NCBI RefSeq assembly: GCF_900496995.4
Contig: NC_044009.1
Location: 9,084,001 to 9,148,000 of the forward strand
Direction: 5' to 3'
Source of the DNA: Aquila chrysaetos chrysaetos
Taxonomy: Eukaryota; Chordata; Aves; Accipitriformes; Accipitridae
DNA: 64,000 bases
Shown: positions 36,959 to 48,418 of the stretch, piece after piece
Position numbering within the stretch: position 1 is the stretch's first letter
Layout of the letters: every line of letters starts with the position of its first letter
The notes under the pieces: model-generated
Databases searched by the model: none
Told to the model about the DNA's origin: nothing
Seen by the model: only the letters and a program-made list of their open reading frames with translations
Position numbers and translations under genes: made by a program

Positions 36959-39900
36959 GGGCAGGGTTGCTGCCGCCCCAGCTGGGTCTGCGTGCATTAA
37001 TAGTCAGTCATTTTTGCTGTTCCCCAGGGGAGCAGGATGGGCTGGGGCAGCCGGAGGGAGGAGGTCTGGGCTGTGCAGGGAGGCTGCTGGGTAGGGGAAG
37101 CTCACATGGAGGCTGAATTTTCCTCCCACATGAAAACATAATGAATTTTTGAGGAAGTTCAGTGCCAGAGCTGACCCAGTTGGGTTGAAGTTGCCCAGTA
37201 ATGTTGGCTGGTGGTAAGCTGCTTTCCCACATCAGAAAGGGCTGGGGTCTCCTCTGTGATAGCAGAGGGAGTGGGGGGCATGCCCTGGACACAGAGGACT
37301 GTCTCCATCCGCCCATGCCCAGGATTTGGATAAGCTTTCCTCTTCCCAGGAGCCTGTCCTGCCCACATGGAGAAGAGTCTGGAGGTCAGTGCCTCAACTT
37401 TCATGGACATGACCAAAGTTTGAGCCAATAAAGAAAACTGCAAAGAAATAACCATTTTGGGTCAATGTGAAATGTGTTTTCTGGACTGCAATTTTCCAGG
37501 CCACAAATCAGCTAGCAAACACAGTACTTGTCCAGCCCTGATCAGGACGGCTGTCCTTTCCTACCAGACTGGCTGGCAGCCCCTGCGCCCCCTCTCACCA
37601 CAGCCGGAGTAACACAGCATGTTTTCTTGGGTGACAAAGATGATTTTAATAATTTCTCTCCTTCCTCTCATGCCTTGCTATCCCCTCCACTGTTCCTATC
37701 CAGCTGACTGTGGACTGCTGTAGAAAGCAGATGGGGGTTATATTTAACCCCCAAGTCATCTCCACAGCTTGATCTTTAGCACAAACAAGTGTCAGCAGAT
37801 GGCAGGGACAGCAAGCTGTGGCATGAGGATGGAGAGATGATTACCACCAGCTTCATAAACTGACTTTTCCTGATAAAAAAGCCTCCTCTGCCAACACTGC
37901 TTCCCAAAATGTCCTGCCTGGCATTTGGACTGGGATATCTGAGGGACAGCATATGGGCTGCAGGTTGCTCTACCTGCCTCAGCTAGGAATAGGTCCCACC
38001 TTGCCAGAAGCCAGCCATCAGGACTTCTTCTACTCGGCCTTCATTGATCCCACCACAGGATAGGTCCCAGTCGATAAGAAAGGACCCTTTTGAAGTTTTT
38101 AGGGCACTGCTCCTCTGTGATGGACGCCTGGAAGCAGGATGCTTCCCAGGCAGGTGCACAGGGCACAGATCTACCTGCATGGCCGAGTGGTGGAGAACAT
38201 CGAGCCCTTCTTTGTTCTGCAGCTCAACCCTGCTGCCTGGAAAGGAGCTCGTGATCCAAACCATGGCACTGCCTTGGCACCATCAGGGGACTGCAGGAGT
38301 CTCCAACCCCTGCTCCTCCAGCAGAACAAGCAAAGCATGGTGGAGGGAAGGCCAAGCATGCTTTCTGCTCCCAGCCAGCAGCAGGCACTGGCTTGCAGCT
38401 GCCTGTGTGCACTGAGGGCCAAAAAGGGGACTGGCAGGAGTCTCTGCCCCAGCAGGAACATGGTCCATGCAGCAACTGGGTTGGGACATGCAGAGGGACA
38501 TGTGCCACAGGGGGCAGTTTGGAGGGAGAGCAGCTAAATCAGCAGGCAAGTGCATGGCTGGAGCCCCGCCAGCACCTGCCACCTCTGGAAATAGCTCTTA
38601 CAGAGAACCAGGTTACAGGCATGGAGTCCCCTTCCCTTGTGTTATTACGCAGCACATGATACATGAAACATGTTGGCAGCGGTCAGTCTAGGGAGAGTTG
38701 CAGCAAGGGAGGGAGTGAGATTAATAGGAAAACAAATCAGCACCTAGAAACGAAGCAAACGGACAACATGGAGGGACCCAGACCACCGGGGATGCTGGAT
38801 CGCAGACAGACCCATGCACATGTATGGAAGGAAAAACAGGCTGTGAGCAGAGCTGGCCACCAGGAGTAAAGACAGAAAAATGAAAGGAAACCTCTTTATT
38901 ATCTAAATGGGGATACGATTTCTGGAAGAACAGACTCTTCAGCCCAGGAGTGGTGTTTGAAGCACTAGAACAGCTGAGAGAGGTGTTGATGGTGCTGTCA
39001 CCAGAAAAAATGATAGTATGGAGATACTGTTTTTTACCTAAGGCCAAGACATAGGAGAAGAAATAGATACCTGATTCTGGAGCAGGGTACTCTGCATCAG
39101 CATGGGCCTGCGGAGGTAGTAAACTGGAACATCTAGGGGAGATGCTAAGAGAAGCAGATCTAACACAGAAGAAATGTCACAAGACTAACAGTTATGAGAA
39201 ACAATTGATAATGAGTGGTAGCTGCTAGCATTTGAGACACACTGAGAGTGATGTACAGTGGACACAAGGGAATAGAGTGGACAGAAAATTGTGAGGCTCT
39301 GGGCAGCAGTGGAAGAACTGCTCTGTGCTTAGTGCTGTCTTGCAGATCTAGGAGCAGGGATCCTGCCAAGCCAGAAGCTTGCTGCTTTGCTAAGAGAGCA
39401 TCTATGGACAGGAAGGAGATTGCAGACAGAAAAGGAGCTGCTGACTGCATCCTCTGGAAGGGGATGAACCCTCTAGCTCACTGCAGTGCATACACTGAGC
39501 GATCCTTGGTCACCATGAAGAAGCCCCTACTGAAGAGCTTTGGAGATCAGCTCTGAGGAAAAAGAGTTCAAGTAAGTTGAGCTGGGCTTACCTTGCACTG
39601 CACATGCAGATGGATCTGCAGTCTTTTAGCTTGTTGCAGCACTGGCATGGCTGGAAGGAAAGGCTCAAGGGATGTTACAAAGATCCCAACAGAAGCGGGT
39701 ACTGAGACAGGACAATTATTTGTACAGCAAGGTTAGTGATATCACAGAAAATCAATGTGACAGAGACCAGCAGCTCCTGCCAGCAGGTGAGAAGTGAATT
39801 CTGGGCCACATTTAGGGTGGGATTTTGCTTAGAAGAGGCCAGGCACTAATACCAGGGGACTGAAGAGCTGACATCATGGACAGATGCCTAGGCATGCTGA

Positions 39901-42900
39901 GTTGAGGATGAAGGCATGCCTGGAGTGGTGCCAGGACTGGATATTGATGCTCAGCTGAAGACAAGTGTTGTGCCCCATTCTCAAAGGAATCTGCAGCCTC
40001 CTGAAACTCCAACCTGTCTGTGAAAGGACTGGAAGAAATCTGATCACATTTAGTAATGGATCACAGATATGCGATTGCTGCAATAGCAACCACAGAGCCC
40101 AGGAACTGGACTTTCTAGAGGCCACTGAAGTCAGTATCTGATGGAGAAGGTGAAGATGCACTGAAGATGCACTTTGGAAAGCCTGATGTTCTCAACACGT
40201 TCTGCTCAGACACTGGCCCACCACACTCAGCAACAGAGTGGATGCAGTCTGGCATCCTGTGGGAACCTGGACACAAAATATCTTTCCCCACATACCACAC
40301 AGAAGGGAGCAGGAATGGCAAATGCCAAGGAGATGGTCCCCCTTGTGAATCATTGCAATAAAAAGCAATAAAGTCAAAAGCCAAGGAAGCTGGTGAACCA
40401 GAAACTACAAGAGGGCATTTGGAAGTCAGTCTGGGTGCCAGCAGTCCACCTCTTAAGTGAAAATTCAGTGTGGCTGGAGAAACACAGCAGTGAAATACTC
40501 CAAACCCATTTACAGTCTCTGCTTCTTAATGTGAATGTCCCCTTCCCCAAAAGACCTCATCAGACTCAGTTTTGAGGGCAATTTAGCTGGAACAACAGGG
40601 CAACTTACAGTCTCTGAGTACAACCGTGGAATGTGCTGGCACAGGCAAGAGGATTGGGCAAAAGTGGGGACAGAGACTCCTCTGCCATGAAACAGCTGCT
40701 CCCCTGGGAGGAGGGGGAAGGACTGGGGTGGGAGGAAATCTGGACTTTAGTACATGGAGAGTGCACTTTGCTTGGTAACTCCCAGTGTCTCCTCTGGGAC
40801 AGCCTGGAGGGGTTGTGCATGGTGTTCCGCTCCATTAGTAATTACTTTATGCCAGCACATGTAAATAATTATTCTGGCACAGCTTCTCAGCAGAGTGCTG
40901 TGTGCAGTCCTTCTAAGCCATTGTAGCATTGACCCTGGAGCACAGCCTGCTCTGCTGGCTCCCTTGGAGGCCAATACCAGGATCGAAGAGATTTGTGTTT
41001 GCACATGGACAGGCTGCAAGTCCTTGCATCAACAGCACTTTGGAAACTTAAAGTATCTGTGCAGGTGAAGTGTACTTCATGTGATCAAACTCACTGCTTC
41101 CCCTCAAGAACTGACCATGCATCCCACCCCTTTCCCTGAAATCAGACCCTGAAGAGAGAAGCTTTGGGATTAAAAAATGGGAGAAATGCTTTCAGAAAAA
41201 GGAAGATAAAAGAAGTCTCCTTCACTTGATATTTTCTGCGAAAGGTTTTGCCTAAGACAGGGCGTTCCTGCCAAAGTTATAAACCCCTGTGAACAGCTAG
41301 GTTTCCAGTGGAAGCCAGAGTCCGTGCAAACTGATGTGCCTCAGCATGGTATATGACACGAAACAACTCTTTCACCGCAGAAATCTCCCTCTTTCCAAAC
41401 TCCAACAGTGCCCTCAAGTGCTCAAAGGAGAACCTGCAAGCCAGGGATGGAGCTTGCTACCACCCAGGCTGCGGTGCAGAGGACAGACTATGAACTAGGA
41501 GGGGAGAGATGTGGTTGCATGGCCTTGAGCTTGGCTCACTGCTGTCCCTTCCTGTGCAAAGCCGAAACGGTTGCATCCCCCTGTCTTACTTCTTTTCCCC
41601 TGCGTGGGCAGATCTGCGCCATGTGAAAGCCCAGCTGTCACCAAGAGATGCTCCAAGAGCATCCAAAGCAGATCTGTGTTCTGTATTGCCTGGAAAGGAT
41701 GTCAAAAGCTTGTGAAAACAGTGTGGTTTGGATATGACCACTGGAGTAATCCCACCCAGCCAGACCTCCTGGACCCATCCCTCCAGAAGATGTGACCTCC
41801 TCTGGAAAGGAGAGGACTAAGTCTCAGTGTCCCCGCTTCGAAGGGGAGGTTGTGTTTCACCCCATCTGACTCCCTGCCAAGAGCTTTCCAAGCTGTGTGG
41901 AGACAGTTTTGGCACAGCAAGGTGGGGCAGTCCTCGCTCCTTCAGTGGGCTGTGTCTCAGCAAGAGGGGTTCTTTCAGGGAACAAGAGATAAGGCCTGTT
42001 TGGATCTGTGGGACCTCTGCCTGCTCCCAGTGAGACAGCAGGAGCTGGAGACACTGTACGTGCTCATCTGGGCACCTTTGTGTGACACAAGTGATCCCTA
42101 GCAGGATGGTGGACTCAAAAACAGCTCACCTTGCTCGGCTCTTCCCCTGTGGGTTCCCTGGAGGGTCACCTGGTGGAGCTTTATCCTACAGTCCTATACT
42201 TTAGGGAAACACTCAGATGGTACACCTCCACGCGCCAGTACTTGCTGTACGAGAATTAAGATGTTTCCAAGGGACAACAGGGTGTTACTGTGATGGGAAT
42301 TGACAAAGGTATATTGGGACACTGTTCTTGTCCCCTGTTTCCTCACCCATTTCCTTATTTGGGGAGGCTACTCTTAGCCTGGATCATGGCATTGGTTTGA
42401 TTTACACTGTGTGGCCTCAAAACCTGTTGAGTTAAGCAGCAGAGGGGACAGAAACAGGCAGATGGGGAAGGGAACTTCTGAATCCGTTTTTCTCCCTGTA
42501 GCCATGTATCCATGTAGTATCATGGGACTGTCCCCTCTGACTACCTTAATTTCAGCCTTTGGAGGAAAGCTGCCTGGCTTCTCTGAAGGCACGTTTGTTG
42601 TTTTTTTTCCATCACTCTCATCATGCTACTGTCCTGTCATCTCCATACACCACTGTCCATCACCTCCAAGGCAGGAGGCTGTAGCTGCTCTCTCAGCAGG
42701 CTGCCATTATCCTGTCAGTCCACCCTGAATCACAGACACCACCAAGCAAACAGCAATTTCATCTTGAGCTGCTTTCAGCAAAAAGCCACCCCTTTTTCAC
42801 CTTTTGCTGCACTGCCTTGATCTGGGCAGTGATGGGCATTCAGCTTTTGCCTCTCTAATTCGGAAGAAAAGCTGTATCACAGGTGCCTGCTCCAGGTGTT

Positions 42901-44039
42901 CGCTGAAAGTACCACAACACAAAGCCAAAGCAGACACCATACAGGCAGGTTCACAAACACAGAGCCAGAACCTCATGACCCACTAGACCTCTTCCAGTGC
43001 TGGAGCAGCAAGTTTCTTTCCCAGGGACCAATTCTCAAGGTACCAGAGATATCAGGGCTCTTCTTTGCCATCCTAGACTTTGCAGGAAAGGTTTTGCTGC
43101 TCCAGAGAAGGCACCTACTGCAACACACAGCTCCTACTCTGCTGCCTCAGACAGCATGAGATGACCCTGCCAGCAAGTGCAGATCTGACAGGGATGAGGA
43201 TGGTCTTTCTAGTGTAGCGGGCAGCGTTCGCTGTCCTTTGTCTCACTGATGCTCCTTGGCAAGTGCCAGCCTCTCCCCCTGGCAGATGGGGAGCAAGTTT
43301 TTCATCTGACAGAGCCTGGTCATCATCTTCAGGTCAGCTGCTGTCAGCAGCCACAGAGCAACAGACACTAGTGAGTTCTCAGGGCTTCAGCATCAACTTG
43401 CTTTGATCATCACCGGCCTGGGGATAAAAATATCCAGATCTGGGTCCAGCACTGTTTCACGGGGAACTCTTCAGCACATAAATAGGAGCACTTATGAGAA
43501 AACTGGTGGAGCGGGAATTGACAGCTGTAACAGAGACAACTAGTTGCAGGAGACTGGCAAAGGACCATAGTCTGAGCAGGTTCCCCAGCAACCTCTCTCT
43601 ACACCTCCACAAGAAAATGGCCTGTCCTGCTTTTCTTGCATTCACCAAAAGTGACCTTGAAACCTGCTGCTGCGATGCCATTTCTATTCTAAGGGCCAGA
43701 ATAGCTGGCTGTGCCACTCACGGCTGAGGATCCCAGCCAAAAGGCATTTCCCTGGCAGAGCGCAGAGGCCCCAGAGCAAAGCAGGTCTCATCATGACGTT
43801 GTGGGTTTCTAATTAATACCCACTTGTTTGCAAGCTGATCTGCCTGACCACATGCCAGCCCCAGAATTTCATGTGCATCCCTGCGGAGAGGGGCTTGACA
43901 GTCGCCAGGACCCACAATCTCAGGCCCTGCCTGCCTGCCGCTCTCTGCCAGATCACAGACAGCCTGGTCTCAAAGCTATATAGCCGAGGATATTACTCTC
44001 CCCACCTCCATGCACTCGTCCCGAAATTAGCACTTGTTT

Positions 44040-44047
44040 ATGCAAAT
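44040..44047 (+). promoter_or_regulatory. POU octamer ATGCAAAT
   Basis: A perfect octamer motif, ATGCAAAT, sits in an AT-rich, motif-dense block (43960-44110) about 1.7 kb upstream of the ZBTB40 CpG island. A single 8-mer is expected by chance about once or twice per 64 kb counting both strands, so it is only suggestive. Confidence 0.25.
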
Positions 44048-45264
44048 GAGTCGGCTCATTAGGTCTCCCCCTCTATTCATCAATAGATGGCAGCAAATAG
44101 CCCCCTTCCAGGCCTGGGAATACAAATTGCAATGCCTGAACCTGCTACTCCCTGCACAGTCTGGTGATTTTTTTTTAATTTTTCATGCAAAATACGGCCC
44201 AAATCTTTCTGCTTCCACAAGGACACGAGTCAGACAAAACTTCCCCAGAGCACTGTCAGAGCTGTGCACAGAGGGATCAGCAGCTTTCAGGTGTGCATGT
44301 TGGCACTGTGTGACCGTACAGAAAGCAGAAAACGCCCGCTCCACATTAACACACAGGAGAGGGATCACATCTTTGCTGGCCAGGGCATGATCCGTGCACA
44401 GTTGTGATTTAGTGAGGCCTGCAGGGATACTCGGTGGCCTCTGACTGTTCCCTGCACTGGCTGTTTGATGGCAGGGGGCAGTCCCACTTACTGGGGCCAT
44501 CTGGAAGCTCTCAAAGTCTGCTGAAACGAAATGCACCCAGAGGCCCTCTCTGAGCTACGGGCTGGGTCAGATTACTGACAGAGACAGGGAACATAAACAC
44601 ACCGAGGTCTTGGGGGGGAACAAAGAGCACTCCTGCTATGCCAGCATGTGTCTGTACAGAAATACAAATTGGGGTCTCGTCACCTCTGCCTCGAGAGCAG
44701 GTTGCTCGTACACGGGCTCAGTGAGGACAGCCTGTTCCCACCCCACATCCTGCCGTGCGCAGGCTAATGCGTAACAGACGTGCGCAGGCCCTTGAAAAGC
44801 ACAGTGGCCTTCAGCATCTGGTGGCTCCTTTGCCCCCTGCATTTCCTGGGGCCAGCCATACACACTGGGGGTCCCTGCTGGAATTGCCTGCAACCCCCCC
44901 ACCCCGATTCACCTTCTAGGCCTGGTGACCCAAGTGGTCTCTCCAGCGTGTGGTGCAAGGTCCCATGAACTGGGCTGCAGGCTAGCTGGTGAGGCTACCC
45001 TCAGGGTGGCTAGGGAAGGTGTAGGGGACCACGACAACATTGAGATGGCCACCAGGAGGGGGCAGGCAGTTGTGCCAGCAGTGTGCTGTGAAGCCAAGGG
45101 CTAGCAACTGGGCAAGCTGCTGATGGAGCAGAAGGAAGATTGGGAACCACTGCCAGGACTGTGTCCCTCTGCCCCACTCCCCTCCCGTGGCCAGCACCCC
45201 CAAAGTATGCCCATAACCTCAGCTCTGAAAGGCCCAGCACAGCCCAAGTCTTCCTTTCCCCTCG

Positions 45265-46310
45265 CCCAGCCCAAGGGCGGGTGATCCAGAAGCAGTCTGC
45301 GCTCCTGCCCGAGGACGCCCCGCCTCAGCCCGGCACCCCCTCGCAGCCAGCCGCCCACCACCACCAGGCTGCTCACACACGGCCCGTGCCTTGCCACCAC
45401 CACCGCCCTCCTCAGGAAACGGGCCCCGGCTCTACCCCGGGAGGATGGTGTTTCATTAGCCGAGGGGGGCTCCGAGGGCGCCTCAGGCAACCGGGCGCGG
45501 AGGAGGCCCGGCGGCAGGGGCCGGCCTGGCGCCCACCGGCGCTCGCCCCCTCAGAGCGCCCCAGCAGGGGAGGGGGAGTGGGGGGGCGTGAGGGAGCCGC
45601 GCGCGCGGGCAGGGCGCGCGAGAGAACTGCGCATGCCCAGCTGCCGGCGGCGGCTCGTGCGCGCTCTCTCTTCCCCCCTTTGCCACTCCGTCACGTGCCG
45701 CGGGAGCCGGCCCTTTGCCGCTTCAAGATGGCGGCGCGCGGGCCAGCGCCGCTGAGGGGGGCGGGGGGAGGGGCGGCTGTTGTTGAAGCTTTATTATTCC
45801 CGCGGCGGCGGCCGCTGCCGCCACGAGCCGTGTCCGCCGCGCCGCTCCCAATAAAGGTAACCATGGCGATGGTGGCGTCGGCCGGGTTGGGGGCCGCGCC
45901 GCGCCGCGCTGCGGGGGTGGCCCAGCCCACCCCACCCCACCTCGCCTCGCTCGGCCCCTCCGCTGCGGACTGCCCCTGTGGGTGTCCCGGAGGGGCTCGG
46001 CGGGCAGTTCCCCCCGCCGCCCCCGCCGGGCTGTCCCCATCTCCGGCCTCCCCCGCCGGGACCAGGCCTCGCCTCCCCACCTCGGTGCCAAACCCGCGCG
46101 GGTCGGGGGGAAGGGAGGGCAGCTGGGCCCGGGCTCTGCCGCGCCAGGCATGGGGCGGTTTGCCTCGTCCCGGGGGGCAGGGGGACGGGAGAGTCCGTCC
46201 TCACCCGCGGGGCAGGACCGGCTCCTGGGAAGCCTTCGCAGGCGGCCCAAGGAGGCTGAAGGGAGCCTGGGGCCTGCCCTTGCCTGCAGCCTGGCCGGGA
46301 GGTGGATCCC
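45265..46310 (+). promoter_or_regulatory. ZBTB40: CpG-island promoter of ZBTB40
   Basis: This is the most GC- and CpG-rich kilobase of the window. In order it holds a GC box GGGCGG (45275-45280), an NRF1-like site TGCGCATGCCCA (45628-45639, one base off the TGCGCATGCGCA palindrome), GTCACGTG (45690-45697; USF, MITF/TFE or MYC class) and AAGATGGCGGC (45725-45735), the YY1 element that in housekeeping promoters usually lies just downstream of the transcription start. There is no TATA box at the matching place. I infer a start at about 45700-45725. CpG-island promoters often fire in both directions, so an antisense upstream RNA is possible, but no gene is seen on that side. Confidence 0.75.
45705..45856 (+). 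other. ZBTB40: Probable ZBTB40 exon 1 (5' UTR)
   Basis: The right end is set by a good donor, AAAG|GTAACC, with GT at 45857-45858. The left end is only estimated from the YY1 box at 45725-45735. The exon contains a G-rich run (45755-45775) with quadruplex potential. Its first ATG (45728) sits inside the YY1 box in a strong Kozak context (A at -3, G at +4) and is open to the donor: 43 codons, phase 0. AATAAA at 45850-45855 directly abuts the donor. The pairing with exon 2 is inferred from position, since no transcript evidence is available. Confidence 0.55.
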
Positions 46311-46744
46311 CCACGCGAGTGCTGTGTTAAATCAAGGTGTGCTTGATAGGTGCTCCACGGGTGGCCAAAGAATTGAAGGACTGCAGTCCCTCACATTTAA
46401 AACACTACCCGTGTCCGTTCTGCCGAAGTGAGCTGGTTGATTGCATTACTGCCATGGAAAATATGGCCGGAGTCTTTCCTTTTGTAACCTATGCTTACAA
46501 GCAAAGATTCTTCCACCACAATTTCAGCTCTATCTGTGAGCCAAAGCCTGTCAGCTGGATACTACTGACCCTCCTAAGATGGTTCTCATTGGATACGCTT
46601 TAGGGGCTCTTTGAGCTGTGTCCCCTGCTTTGGCAGAAGCTGTGAACCTCCCAGAAAGTATTTTAAAGGTAGGCAGGGAAAGGCATTACCTTGCTCTTCC
46701 ATGCCTTTTGCTACAGATTCCTCTCCTTTGCTTTGGATGGCTAG

Positions 46745-46858
46745 TCATGCCTGTCCATTGAGATGATGGGTTAGAAGACTGACCCATCACGAGATAAATA
46801 AATAGGTTTTTTGCACTGAGCCAAGAAATCAGCGGTCTGATCCAGTGTTCTTGTGTGG
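46745..46858 (+). mobile_element. Possible CR1 3'-end remnant
   Basis: The stretch near 46834-46858 (ggtctgatccagtgttcttgtg) resembles the sense 3' terminus of old CR1 copies (GGTCTGACCCAGTATGGC.TTCTTATG). Upstream similarity is weak. Confidence 0.35.
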
Positions 46859-48228
46859 TCACCAGCTCGACAGAGCTGCTGCAGAGGAGCACGGAGAAGG
46901 GAGGAGCAGGGCTGCTCCTTTCTGTAGCAGCCTGTCCCCAGGTCAGGTTAGATGTGTTATGGAAATGCGCTGTGGTGGATCCTGGTCAATAAAATCCATC
47001 TCCTTCCCAGAGAGAGACAGGCTTGTAGGTGACTCTCAGGGGTAATTTATTCTGTGGTGGAAAGGAAAGGTGGCACATCTGATTTATGGGCCCAGATATG
47101 ACATGAGGCAGCCTGATTCTGCAGGTTTTTGGTTAAGAGATACCAAGTGTCTTGTGTTTGAGGAGGAATTTGGGTTTCAAACCCTGGTGCAAGGACAGGG
47201 TGATGCAGGAATAGCCTGTTATAGTACAGACCAGAACGGAGGTCCTCTCCCAGCTGACCACCCCAGCCTCCATGCCCTGCTCATTTGCCCTTGTTTCATC
47301 TCTCTTTCCAGTATATTTTGAGTTAACGGCCTCAACATACTGCTTAAAGAAGGTGCTGAAAATGCGCCTGTTGTCTCCCAGACCGCAGCTCAGCAGTTAC
47401 AGAAGTCTTCCAGGAGACGGAGGAAGTGAGTTGGCTTACTGAGGTAAATGCTGTTAGGCTTTTACATTGCTGCATCCTCTGTGTTTTAAAGCAGCTGCAC
47501 TCATGTTTGAAGAGTTGTTGTAGGTCCTTTTGCTTTAATGGAGTTTCAGGGTTGTGGAGGTGCCTTTCTGATGGCCTGAAGCAGGAGGTGACAGTGGTGG
47601 AAGTCCAGGTGCTTCCTGGCTTGCTGTCTTGATAGATTCAGCTCAAAGTAATTCCGTGTACTTTACTAACAAGTCTGAGGGAATTGCTCCCATTTTGGGC
47701 TGACCACGCTTGAGAAGTGTAATTTTAAAGCTTTTTTCCCTGTGTGCTTGAAGAGTCCTTTGGATCAAGGCACCATACGGGTACATTGTACCATGTCTGC
47801 TCTTGGGTGTAGGAAAAAATGTCTTCTGCACTTCTGCTGACAGCAAAATGGATTGCAAAAGCTGGTCAAAGTAGTGTTGTTTTTTTTTTTTTTTTTAAAA
47901 AGCCACTAATAAATTACAACATGCAATCTTCTCTGATATAAACCTGCCTGACAAACAGGAGTTCAGATGTCCAACTTTTGGTTTTTGAGGGAATGTTATG
48001 GGAACCTGCAAAATACAATTAGCGCTTTCAGTATTCTTGGGCACAGTGAGACATGGTTGAGCAGCGACTGGAGCAAACTTTAGCTCTTGCTTTGTGTTTG
48101 TGCTGGTTTTCCACTGCGTGATTTCATTCTCTTGTTGGGGCAACCCTATTCCAGGAGGGATAGGCATCAGCCCTCGCTTTGAAGAGTAATGGAAAACTTG
48201 CTGTTAAGAGTTGAAGCATACCTATTCT

Positions 48229-48418
48229 TTTTTCAATCTATTATATTTCCATTCAGAGCATCAGCGCAGACAGATAGCCAGTGTTGCGTGTTTTTTGAGC
48301 GGTATATTCTGCTGCCTTTAGAGACTGTGGAGCGCTGAATTTAGTCAAAGTGTTGCTTATTTTCCTCTGTTATCTGTCTGCACTGATGCTCTGAACTGAA
48401 ATAAAATAGATTGAAAAA
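48229..48418. repeat. 48-bp inverted repeat with 94-base loop
   Basis: The left arm, 48229-48276 (starts TTTTTCAATCTATTATATTT), is the reverse complement of the right arm, 48371-48418, over 48 bases with 4 mismatches and no gap. One mismatch would be a G-U pair in RNA. The spacer is 94 bases. It lies in intron 1 of ZBTB40 in sense orientation, so the pre-mRNA would form a long stem. It could be the remnant of a palindromic non-autonomous DNA transposon (MITE-like, total about 190 bases) or a constrained RNA structure. I see no clear target-site duplication and cannot name a family. Confidence 0.85.

Larger units (their letters stand above)
32901..45264. other. Intergenic DNA upstream of ZBTB40
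   Basis: No known gene is recognisable. Separately listed items are the LTR-like edge at 33.18 kb, a 23-base tandem duplication at 34530-34575, palindromes at 36.9 kb and an octamer site at 44.04 kb. Two AATAAA hexamers lie 10 bases apart at 40357-40362 and 40367-40372. The 38.6-40.6 kb stretch upstream of them is A-rich on the + strand and looks different from its flanks, but I could not assign it to any repeat or exon. Confidence 0.5.

Noticed and set aside
45140..46330. 396-codon open frame across the CpG island, + strand
   Set aside because: GC-rich DNA lacks stop codons. The product is Ala/Pro/Gly/Arg-rich with no domain, and it runs across the promoter and a clear splice donor. Only the 45728-45856 part may be translated, as the exon 1 frame.
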